A stretch of DNA of 43,522 bases from Phoronis australis (Eukaryota > Phoronida > Phoronidae). A model generated the notes under the pieces. It did not search any database. It was not told the DNA's origin and saw nothing but the letters and a program-made list of their open reading frames with translations. The translations under genes and the position numbers were made by a program. Below, one piece after another: positions 10,954-22,300 of the stretch (within the stretch, counting starts at the first letter, position 1; each line of letters starts with the position of its first letter). The stretch is taken from contig NMRA01000066.1 of the NCBI GenBank assembly GCA_002633005.1, forward strand, positions 1,082,182 through 1,125,703, written 5' to 3'.

Positions 10954-12245
10954 ATGCGCCCTCATGTTTATTTGTGGACGCATTATGTCGACATCTCCGT
11001 CCGTCTGTCCGTCCGTCTGGCGTCCGTCCATCCGGCGTCCATCCGTCTGGTGTTTGGCATCAGCTGCTCTATCTCCAAAACGCCTTGACTTATGTTCATG
11101 AAATTTTGCTCGTGTTCCGTCCGTGGATGGGATGGCATGAGCGAACTTTCGGACGGATCTGACTACTGGTGTGTCCCCTATTGGCAATTTTAGTTTTTTA
11201 CATTTACCCCTGTATTTTCAAATGTCCTGAACGGATTTTCATAAAGTTGGGTATGTAGGCACCTGTTAGTGAGATTACGCTATCCTCTCATGCACAGATG
11301 GATTGGACGTAGTTTGCGCTACCTAGTTGCCAATGTTACTGTTTTTGAGTGCAACCCTCTATCAACCAAACTGCTCAAAGGATGATTGTAAAAATTGGCA
11401 TGTATGTTCTTACTATAAAGTGGATGGCTGACGATGATTTTTCGACGACTTCGACTACGTTGGCGCCTCCTAGTGGCAGTTTTGTTTTTTGCGCCTATGG
11501 CTGTATTACCTAAACCGTTCGCAGGATCTTTACTAAATTTGATAAGTGTATTTATATGATGATATCAACAAAGGACAACAACTTTCAGACGGATCTGACT
11601 ACTGGTGTGCCACCTAGTGACAATTTTATTTTTTTACGTCTACCTCCTTATGTTCAAAGGCCCTCAACGTATTTTCATTAAATTTGGCATACAGGCATCT
11701 GTTAATGAGGTGATGCTAGTTGTCCGTTTTCAAATGGATTCGACGTAGTTTGCGCCACCTAGTGGCTATTTTTACTGTTTTCGAGTCTGTTTTGTGGCGT
11801 CCACTCGTCTATCAACCTAACGGCTTTCAGGATAATTGTGAAAATTTGCATGTATGTTTTTACTATGAAGTGGACCGTTGAAGACGATTTTCCGACGAGT
11901 TTGACTACTGTGGCACCTCCTAGTGGCAGTTTTTTTTGCGCTCATGGCTGTATCTATTAAACTGTTTGCAGGATCTTTATTAAATTTAGTAAGTGAATTT
12001 ATATGAAGATAACAGACGACAACTTTCAGGGGGATGGAACGGACGCTTTGTCCACAAGTGGCAATTTCATTTTGTTCTGTTTTTTTTCCTTTGTTTTGCA
12101 GAAGGTCCTTGACAGATTTTTATGGAATATGGCATGTTCCCGTTTTTGGATGGATTGTACGTTTTTGTGCCATCTAGTGTCCATTTTTATGATACAAATA
12201 AATAACCCTAAAAGCACACCATTTGCGATACATTCGTGGGCGCAT
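10954..12245. repeat. satellite block: ~146-bp monomers in 436-441-bp higher-order units
   Basis: Two adjacent units are clear, and a third is degenerate. CGGATCTGACTACTGGTGTG recurs at 11154 and 11590 (period 436), and ACTTTCAG recurs at 11581 and 12022 (period 441). Within each unit a shorter module around CCACCTAGTGGCAATTTT recurs. Its CCTA core lies at 11177, 11322, 11469, 11613, 11758 and 11919, followed by degenerate copies near 12054 and 12173. Spacings are 145, 147, 144, 145, 161, 135 and 119. The block opens with a TCCG-rich microsatellite (10996-11050). It is bounded by ATGCGCCC (10954-10961) and GGGCGCAT (12238-12245), which may be TIRs of a carrier element. Open frames inside it are by-products. 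Confidence 0.85.
10996..11050. repeat. (TCCG)n-like microsatellite
   Basis: Runs of TCCGTCCGTCTG with GGCGTCC interruptions at the left end of the satellite block. Confidence 0.8.
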
Positions 12246-13139
12246 TTCAACGCTCTGCGTTGCTCTTGTTAGTAGTTAAATCACCTGTTGAAAATAGATA
12301 AATGACAATTTTTTTGCGAAATAACTAGAGTGTTGTCTGATTAAACTCTATAGAACTTTGTTAAGCTGTCTGTTAAAGCAGCTTAGTGAATTGTTGATTA
12401 AAATTCACAACTAATCAAACATACAGTGACAGGTGCACCACCTATGGGTATTTTCACTTTCAGGCTTTCATTTGTCGGTTATGAGTTATTTCAAATTGAC
12501 TCGTTTTACACAATATCAGCAATTATTGTTTCTTCATGCAGCTTTCTAATACAGTTTGCATTTAAAATTAGTTACACGTGTGATTACTTTGTCCAATTTT
12601 ATATGACATGATGAACTAATGGTTTTTATAACATACGTTATGCATGTGATGTGCATGTCCAACTATGAGAGGGTTTATGTCTAGCTACCAAGTGACACAT
12701 ACCATAGCTGTTTTGTTTAAATCAGTTTTTGTTTGGTCATTCACCAGTTACCTGCACTTAGCAACTGCTTAACTTCCACACTGTTCTAGAGTATTACTGC
12801 ACACAAGGAATGTACAGTGTACCATTTCACTTCAAGAGCAGTGTAGTCTGTGTATAATTGTTAGTTGCACACTGCAAAAGTTCCCACAATTCATTGCAGT
12901 GGCGTAGCTAGATTTACCGCTGCATTGCGTGGAACATTTCTTTGCCCTTGTTTCCTCCACCACTACAAATGATCAAATTGTGCACCCTGTCCATGAAAAA
13001 GTCAGTTGCTTGTCATGTCTTAATCTGTTGCAGCCCCAAAGTTGAATCATCTTGGCTATAATCTTGATATTGTATCTAGTCTTCTTATATGTAGGCTGGT
13101 TGAAGATCAGTTTCATTTCTTTCTCCATTTTCGTTCCAG
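12246..13139. other. upstream flank of the Egl-like gene
   Basis: No coding region seen. CAGTGGCGTAGCTAG at 12897-12911 looks like a solitary DNA-transposon terminus, with no partner end nearby. The sequence becomes pyrimidine-rich at 13108-13139 and ends in TTCGTTCCAG, a possible splice acceptor for the first visible exon. Confidence 0.5.
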
Positions 13140-13382
13140 CTGTGTCATCGTTCCGCAGCCAATACCACTCGACTTTCGAAGTGTGACTACTTTCGAGCGA
13201 ACTACTTTCGGGAAGCATCTCGCGCTTCGTCCAATGCTAGGCGAGGCGATGGCGAACGATTTCGAAGCAAGTCACGAAGCCATGCTGTTCTTCATGGAGA
13301 TTCTTATGAACAGCAACGACCCGCTGACCATCAGTCAGCTCGCTGGACGATTCGGTAGTAAACAGTTTACACAGGAAATGAG
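13140..13382 (+). CDS. egl: Egl-like exon 1 (coding from 13249)
   Basis: This exon encodes the first half of winged-helix repeat 1 and ends at a strong donor, AG|GTAAGC (13383), in the second base of an Arg codon. ATG at 13249 has a good context (G at -3, G at +4) and begins MANDFEASHEAML. ATG at 13234 would add five residues in a weaker context (C at -3). The frame stays open back to the possible acceptor at 13139, so either a 5'UTR intron or a more upstream coding exon is possible. Positions 13180-13330 are clearly CpG-rich compared with their surroundings, and a CCAAT lies at 13159. Transcription could therefore start within this patch, without an upstream exon. Confidence 0.75.
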
Positions 13383-16300
13383 GTAAGCTGTTCTTTGGGT
13401 AGGCAACTCTAAATTCTTAGTCTCATTCGTTGCTATTTATTCTTGACCCTTCTAAAGTGGTATGGGAATCAGTTTAGAGGTTCTTTCAATGCAGTAAGTT
13501 AGCTTTTTTCATTTTCGTAGCATTACTCGATACTATTAAAATTGGCAGGTTGTCATTTTGAACCTGTCAAAAATGTCGCGTTGTACTCGTAGAATTCAGG
13601 TTCCGGGGTCTAACCTTTTAAATCAAAATCGAATTTGAAAATAATCTTGGCATTTTCCGGTCTCCTTTAAGAGAAACCCTAGATAATTGTATATTATTCT
13701 GTGCTCGAATATAGAATGGATTTTGCAGGTGAGTGTATTCAGTCCAGTTTGCACTTGATGGCTCCTGGATTTCAGGAACGAACCAGAGATTTTAAATCAA
13801 AATTTTGAGTTCAGAATTGAACTTACAGATTTGATCCTGGCACAAAATAGGACTATAATCATCTGTGTAAATCATAATGTACTAATATACAGAATAATGT
13901 ACACTTATCTTGAGTTTGTACTTAAGGTGAGTGGAAAATGTTACAAACAATTTTGAGCAAAAAGATTAGAACCCAGACCCAGGTCGCACTCGTAAGGCCC
14001 ATCACATGAAAGTTCCCGTCAGTGTTTTTTGTCGGGTGGAAAATTCTGTTTCTGAACAAAAGTCTGACCAGTGCTGCGGTGCATACGTAATGTTTATAAA
14101 TGCACAAAAAATGCACGTATCGCGTGGAAGTCCAAGCAGTAAATTTCTCATTTCTGAATTGACTGATGGACGATCTATTTTAGCAACGGCTAATCAGCTC
14201 ACAAAAACAAGAAAATGGCCATCATTTCAAGTCACGTTTTAAGTTTTTGCCCGTCTTAATTCTGCTGTCTTGCCAAACCTGTCTGAAAGGCAGGCAAGAT
14301 CGTCACTGTATAGACCACTGTCCATACTTATCCTGGACTGAAAACACTGGAGGACTGTTATGTTATCGCAGTTACTAAAACTGCATTTCAGAATCTAGCC
14401 TTGATTTGATTTGTTTTGAATTTGTGATTGTTGGAAAAAATAGGTCAATTTCTTAAATAAGGCAAGTTTTCACTTCTGGTTATTCATGGTCTTATTTTAT
14501 CCCGGGAAGAGCTTGATTGTAGTACTTTTAGCGCATTTCCAAAGGAGCCCCATTAGAGGACGCGTACCTCACAATAGCGATGGTGAAGTGGTTAGGATGT
14601 TCACAGGAATACGCAATCTCTTTCAAACCACCATATTGATAAGAGCTAATCTGCCTGCCACCGTTGTCAGTAAACGAAATAACGACTACTTAGTGTTACT
14701 AGCATAAAAATTAGCTAAGAATGGTCTTTAAATGAAAAATTCCCCCCACAATTATCTGTTTATTTGTATTAACTAACGAGTTCTCGTTCATCCTACCTCA
14801 CCGTAGTTTGTCATATGACAATTACCAACTTGCACAGCAAAAAGCGGCAAATTTCGGGGGCGATACGTGGCTTATACTCATTTAGCTTTTGCCTCGTGAT
14901 CAACATTATTGCTATGCTGCCTTCAGAACCATGGGCACCGCAGTTTTGTCTACGATGCCTGGCATGTGGTGCTCAGTTATTCACAAATAATGTCTATTAG
15001 TGCTGTGTGTCTATCAGTGCCCTCAGAAAACTATGCCGACATTTACATGAGCTACATATGTTGAGAGATCATTTATAACAGACCTTATGTTTTGATTAAT
15101 TCTGACTCAGATGGGCGAAGACTGTCAGCTAGTTAGGATTAACATGAGGAGTATTTGTACCTGAGTAAAATCCGAAGTTTGTCCCTGAAATAAATTTTAA
15201 TTACCTGGAAAAGCAAATTTGATTTTAATTGAACTTTTGACCGATATTGCCCAAAAGGCAAGCTGGAACATCTGCTTGGCTGACCTGGCTGTGACTTGAA
15301 AGTTGGAAGTTGGAACTAATTAAATAATTGTCGTTTTCACTTACCTGGTGCGTGCTCAGCAGTGCCGGTCACTTGCGAATGAAATCTTGGTGGGAGATTA
15401 CCTGCCGTGGTAGGAACACACGGCAGCATTTCAGGGGACATTCTGTGGCTGCGCCAAACGCAAAAGATACAACTTACTAAGATCACCACTTTTGGTTCTT
15501 GGTAAAAATTCCTAAGAATGCCTGGTAAGACATTTTTTTCAGATTCGCATTTCCTGATTTTTTGTGCGCTCACACCACTGGTGTATTAAAAGCCGTAGTT
15601 GCACTTTGTGATGCTTAGGTTCTCTAAACTGCCGGGTTCACTTCGGGCTCTGGTGTGCAAACTGCACATGACAGTACTTTTTCTAAGACAAACCCTTCCA
15701 TTTAATTCATTAAAAATGTCCATTGTGTTAGCATAAATTTACAAGACTTTTCAGGCTCACTGTGTAATAGATGGGTTCCTTGTCTATAACTTTTGCACGT
15801 GTTAGACTTTCATGTGCCCTTGCATATATAGATCCTACACTTGAAATAGTTTTATTTTTTCAAAAGCTTTCTTTGCTTGAACGATCCACACGCAGGCGAC
15901 ATGCAAAATTTCCAAACCAAAATAAATGACTTCATCACTACTGGTTAATACTATACCATGATCTTAGACGAAACGTAAATACTAAATTTTTGAGCATGTG
16001 AACAGTTTGATCAGTCATTCTGAAATGACATTATGCTATTTTGGCATTTACTTTTGTACAAAATGGTAAATAATGTATTTTACTCGATATAAATTTAATA
16101 TTCTATGAAGCAGCACAAGAATGGGAGTTGGGTATTCTCTGTGCTCCAATTTACTGTTTACCATTTTCTGTTTTTTATGCCCAGTAAGTGGGGTCAAATG
16201 ACCTCGTTGATATCAACACCACGGCATCAAAATGTTACAAGGTAGATCAGAGTTCAAATTCCTATGGGCTGTATTCTAAAGCTGTAGCTGCCAACAGGGG

Positions 16301-19300
16301 GCACCGTTAATATTGGTTTATGTTCTAACTCACCGACATACTATTACCGGTAGTGTGTTTTTAGTTCTCATTTGTTTAGGAAAACCTGGAAAATATTGGA
16401 AATATTTTCAGTGCTTGGAAAAGTCATGGAAAGTGAAAAAAAGTAATAACCCATTCAAAACTCATGAACAATCCGCAAGATTAATATAAAATCCTTCTTT
16501 ATGCGAGTTAGATTAGATAATTGGCCAATTCCACCGCATGCTTTGAATAGATTTACAAATTTGTCTTAGTGTAATGCAACCTAATTAGTTAATTTTGAAG
16601 TCTGAGTCGACCCTGAGCTTGGAGATTAGACTCTGGGTCCTGATATGGTTGGAAAGGATTGTTTGAAAAAATACATCTTGTCAGCTTTTGTACACGTGAT
16701 AAACAGTATCTTTTGTTACTGATAATGATATTGATATAGATATCTGTCAGTGTAGCATGACTGATGGCTATGGCACTACTTGATATGTTTTCATCTTTTT
16801 AACAGTGGAGCATCTAGCTGTAATGGTGACTGCAAGGCTTCAAGTAATGAGGACACTTGTTTATTTTTTCTATCTGTTATCATTATTATTACTATTATTA
16901 TTAATATTTCATACATCGAGCTTGACCGCATTTTTGTGTGATATGGTTCTTGCTGAAGGAAAGTATTATTTATAGCTATGTGGCAATAATGTGCGTCTGT
17001 CACTGAATCAAACACACCACTGTTTTTCATGCAAACTAAAGAATCGTTGTACTGGATGTCGCCATAGTTGCCAACTGTCCCACGTTTGAGGGGTACTACT
17101 ATCCTGGTTGTTGAAGCTTTGTCCCGCTTTTTGACATGTGTGACGAAATTTTCGTGTTGTGTATTATGTCTTTTTCCGTTCTATCTACCTGTTTTTCCTG
17201 CTCTGTTTTATTCCAGCCACAACTACAAAACACTTTTTGTTTCTTGGTATTGGGCGAACACTTGCACTTGCGGTGCATTTTCATTTTCGAATGATATCAA
17301 TTACACTGACACTTTCTATTTTAAGTTCCCAGCTTGCTGACTCACGCTTTCAGAGTGATTGGAGAAGGCATGGTTAAGGGTTGTATTCAAAATTGAAGAA
17401 TATCGTTTGGTGAATGGTGGGCAATGGGGATCACACATCACATCTGGCAGTACACATCACATCTGGCAGAGTAGATGGCAAAATTATTGGCAGATGGTTG
17501 CTGCCTGGCAGGTCATTAGGCCAAACAAATTAACACAGTTGTTTTGTGTTACCTGCTGGGTAGCTTGGATAATACTTGTTTGGCCTAATATTTATGTAGC
17601 CTGATTGGAGGAGTATAGTTTTTGATAGCCTCACACTGGCAACTGCTGCTGATTAAAACTCGTGCACATATTGAGAACTGGAAGAAGGCCGTCATGAAGT
17701 TTTACCGCTCTTCCCGTGGGCATAAGAATGAGTAAGGTTTATTTTGAGCTGAAAAGTCTAGTGCAGATATGAAGAAGTGCCTACTTCAGTCTGAGGAACT
17801 AGCTAACATTTTCTTGGAAATGCATGACCCGTTATTTTCTCAATTTATTTTTATTGGAAAATGAAACCATTAGGTTTGCTGTGTTATGAAGCTTGGTTTT
17901 AGTTTTTGAAGTTTTTGGCAAAGTTTCTGCTCCATGAAACATCCTGAAAACCTTTATTAAATTTTTAATGTGACACTGAAAGTAGTTTCAGCTCTTTTCT
18001 TATGAATCAAAATTGCAAGATCTTTATAGTTGCCTGCTTCTCACTCAACATTTAAATTGTGTGCGGGAGGTCTGCTTGTAACTTGCATTGCCATCACTAT
18101 TGTATTTTGCTTCTGAATAGTTTCATCTACTTTGCCATCATGCTGTTGTCGTCTGCTTTTACAGACAAGCGGCGGGAGGGAATGAAGAGGGCTTGAAGAA
18201 GTTCCTACAGAAGTATCCGTCCCTGTTCAAAGTGACCAGTAACATGGTCAGCATCAACAATGATCTCGGACTGTCCGAACCGTCTTCTCCCAAACCCAGT
18301 CACAAAAGGTCGAAGTCGCTTGGTGGCAGCAGCGATACGGATGGAAAGGTTTGTTGCATTGGAGTTTGTAAACGATAGAACAATGTCCAAATGTGGTCAC
18401 GTTTAGAAAATTATATCTCAGAAATGGCTTATTATTTCATAGCATGCTTTACAAAACGCATTTAGGAATTGTTTTTAGAATGCCAAACTGTTGCATAATG
18501 GGCTTTTTAAAGCAGGACTTTTATGAATTTCATGAAAAACTCTAAAGTTGCATGAAACTGTAAGGAAATGGTAGTTTAGACAGCTGTAATGTACCTTTTT
18601 GTGGTCTCATTTTGAATGTTTATATTAAGTAAAATTTTATCGTGTTATTGAAACTGTTGCTTTGCTATCAACATACCTTTCTTTATTGCTATTTTTCTCT
18701 AAACGACGTGTTCATGTGACCTAATTAATTGAAGAATGGCAAAGTCAAAAATCAAACGACACGGGCTTTATACTTTCAGAAAATGTGTGCTTTTAGTGAT
18801 TGAAGATCTAAAATAGTTTTGAAGGTATTTGGATAAATGCACAGACGTGTCAACAAAGTCCTACGCGTACCATAATGCACACCTTTGAATGACTGAGAAT
18901 ATTTTACCTATCGCTCACTATTTGTTGTGGAAAATGGCCAATTCAAACCAAAGTTAAATAAATTGTAAATAATATGAGCTGACTTGGTTTTTTCATCTGG
19001 GTTTTCAGCATACCAATTGCATTTTTATAAATGGTCACTGGATACTGTCCGGGTTGTTCTGTTTTTGAAACCAAACCTCATTTCATTTTTTTAGATTTTT
19101 GCCAGCTGATAATTTTTTTAAAAGTGATCTCTTATTGAAAGCTACTCATTGAGGAAGGTTGGTCCATCTGAAGCTCATTTTCTACTCATATCACTACTTG
19201 CCTGAATAGTGAGCCAAGCAAATTTGTGTCCTTGTCTGAGCTTTTGCTGTCTACGAGTTGATGAGTTGATTGTTGAGTCAGCCAGCTCATGGGCTTCCAA

Positions 19301-22300
19301 CACGTTAACTCTCCAAATGTCAAACACACAGGTTGATGAGGGGAAGTGTTCCCAACACCTGTGACTGTGTGTCTGTAGTATTGTTTAGACCATAGTGGTG
19401 TCAGGAAATTAATCTACGTGTTGAGTCCTAAGTCGAATGACGCCAGAAATCTCAAATGAAAGAACTCGTCAGCACACTTGTGAACAGGCAAATCTGTGAG
19501 TTGTATTTTGAGCGGTGCATGGGACTCGTGTGAACAAAGTACAAGTCTTACCAGCTTAGTTTTATAAGCGTTGTCCATAATCTTGTAGTGAGGTACATTG
19601 CTGCTTGCATTTCAGCTTTGATAGGAAAATGTTGTACTTAGACTTTCTACTTAGTTACCAGCCATTGCCAAGCACCGTCCGATCATCCCTATTGACTCAA
19701 TGATTCAATAAATTCAAATGTGTTGCCTGTCCAGGGTGTTATAGTCAACCTGATTTTGGTATGAATTCAGTCTTAATTTATTGCTCGTCATGTCTGATGT
19801 CAGCCTATCTGGCATTCATCAGACTTTAACAGCAAAGTCACAATACTTTTTGGCCTATGTGTTGTGCATCTTTTCGGGTGGAAACGTCACTCATCTATTT
19901 GTTGTCATTAGTTTGAAATTAGTACCAAAAAAGGCAAGACTTTCAATATTTTGGGCAAAGTTAGTTATTTCACTGTCCTCAAAATCTCAATTTCGGTGCT
20001 ACTGCTAGTCTTCGCTTTTATCAAAGTTCTACAAAACTATAGACTTTAACTTTATAAAAATGTTCATAAAAAGCCTGTAGATTTAAGGTTTTTAGTTTAA
20101 CAAAAGCTGTCATTAACTAGGTCAAAAGCTGTCATAAACTAGGTCACATGGCTTTGCCTTTTAGTAAAATTAGACAAAGATTGAAGGTACAGTGGTAGGG
20201 AATTGTGGTATCCATTTCTTTTGGTTGATGAATGTTCAAGATGTCTTTTCAAAGTTGCTGTTCTAATTTTCTTAATTATTGTCTTGTTTTCGTTTATGCA
20301 TCATAGCAATGTCAAAAGACCTTTTTGGTTGCACCTCATACTATTTTAGAAACATTTTATAATTCCTAACTTCATATTAGAGAGCAGTGTGTAAGACATG
20401 GTTTCTGAAAGTTTCCTTTGATTCAAATCAGCTTGAGATATGATGTTCTCCCTAGAGTTATTGAAAGCTTTAAGATTCCTAATGACATAATTGTACAAAT
20501 CTGTCCCTAAATCCATGCCGAACAGCTAGCTGAGTGTTAGATTACTGTTTGTCAGTGTTCATACCTGAACAGGTACCCAGTATTCCTGATTCTGCCCCAC
20601 ACGTAACACCATGTTACTGACAGCTGGGAACCATTTAGTAATAAGTAGAAACTCTGCTCATGATCGCATCTAATGATGTCTGACTGCCGGATGTTGCTAC
20701 TGAGTGATAGTGTGCCAGAAAAAGATTTATTGTGTGTACTTTTGATATGATATGATAACTGTTCTCCTTATGTGATAACAATGCTTTCTTCACACTGGGT
20801 TCATCAATCATCAGCCCGCAGTACTAAGGTTGCCTTTTTGCTTTCATCTTTAAGAACGCTTGGTTCTCAACTCCTAGTCTAACTAAAAAGTGGCAAAACT
20901 TTATTTGCATGTATAAAATTTTTTGAAAAATGAAACGGTAAAAATCTTGTGGAAATTTGTCTTGAGTTGAAAACCTCATGATGCGAGCCATATTGTGAGT
21001 TTGCAAAATAATTCAATTATGCTTGGAAGCAAACATTATTTGTCTACCATAGTCATCCAAGTTTTCAAAAATAGGGTTTTCATAATGGGTATTCCCAGTT
21101 TCTCAGGGCGTCCATATCCACAGCATTTCATGGCTCCAAGTCAAATAGGTGTGACAGTATGGTGTGTTACTGTGGAGATGATAAAATTTCACGGTTTTAC
21201 CATATTGTAAAATAATTTCTACATTATTTCTGAAATTTAGATTTATAGTTTAGAAATTATGTTCTTATATCACCACCTCAAAGCTGTCTTAGGAAGCTAC
21301 CATACTGTGTTCTAAATTGGAGGCAAATTATTTCTGGTAGATCAGCTGGAGGTAGAAGGTGTGAATACTGGGTAACACACTGTCATGGTGTACGGTGTTT
21401 CTTCAATATAGGTTCGAAGTCTGCCCGATGTCAGCACCGAGATGGATGCGGTGAAGTTCTTTCAGGATCGGCTGGAGCGACGTGACGAAAAGTGGGTACT
21501 TATTAAGAGCCTTGCTGGTCACCTGTCACAGGCGTCGCAAGAGATCCGCCAGTGCGTTGGGCCGCAAACCGAGTTCAAGCGGTTCCTGGTAAAACATCCT
21601 CACATCTTTGAGGTGGAGCACGAAATGGTCAGCTTACGCGATCATCCTTTCGAGAAGACAAAGTCTTCTCCGCGTGATCTCCCTCCTGCCAGTGCTTCCT
21701 CTGGCCCTGTTGTTGTGACCACCAATGGTGACAGCTCTGCAGTAAGACGACGACCTAAGCCATACGGGGGCAGCAAGAGCATGCCGCGGCCGAAGAGCGA
21801 GGGGTTTCTGGATGGGTCGAGTCATCACAAGGCTGGTGGGCGGCCGTGTCCAGTTAGCATGAGTGCCAATGAATATAAGGCGGTCCAGTTCGTGAAGGGT
21901 ATTGTGGAAAAGAGCCAAAGGGGGGCAGTCAAGGTGCATAATATCACGAGTCATTTCAGTCAAGCACCGGACAGTATACGCAATACGGTCGGCTGGACAA
22001 AATATGAACTTGAGGAATTTGTGAAGAAGTTTCCAAGTGTATTCCATGTTAGTGAGAATGGTGATCTGACGTTGAACAAGTCGGACCGTCTCCATGTGAT
22101 CATCACAGGGTCACGACCTTCGCTCCAGGGCGTGCAGACGCTGACAGGCCGTAAGGGTAAGATTTACCATGTAGCAAAGTTATGGGGAATTGTTGACTTG
22201 GGGAAACACGAACATGTATTCTTTGATAAGTCGATCATGCCCAAAGACTATGAGGACTTGCAGAAGCATTTTAAAGTGGGTGAGACATTGTGTTTTAACG

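Larger units (their letters stand above)
13383..18164 (+). other. intron 1 of the Egl-like gene
   Basis: A 4.8-kb intron with donor GTAAGC and acceptor TGCTTTTACAG. It splits winged-helix repeat 1 within the conserved EMR/QAAGG segment. Contents: an imperfect inverted repeat TATATTATTCTGT / ACAGAATAATGTA (about 13689 and 13890), a tRNA-like SINE remnant (14574-14645), a possible minus-strand exon (15345-15448), an ATT microsatellite (16880-16908) and a 19-bp tandem duplication (17433-17470). No other gene is seen. Confidence 0.8.

Noticed and set aside
12003-12272. Overlapping open frames on both strands
   Set aside because: They lie in the degenerate third unit of the satellite block.
16180-16275. 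GCCCA ... TGGGC with GTTCAAATTCC considered as a tRNA
   Set aside because: Too long, no A-box, no D- or anticodon arm.
17060-17130. GTTGCCAACTGTCCC-type sequence considered as a transposon terminus
   Set aside because: No matching opposite end or duplication found nearby.
21634-22095. 153-codon minus-strand open frame
   Set aside because: It is antisense to the strongly supported exon 3 and has no domain; it is a shadow of real coding sequence.
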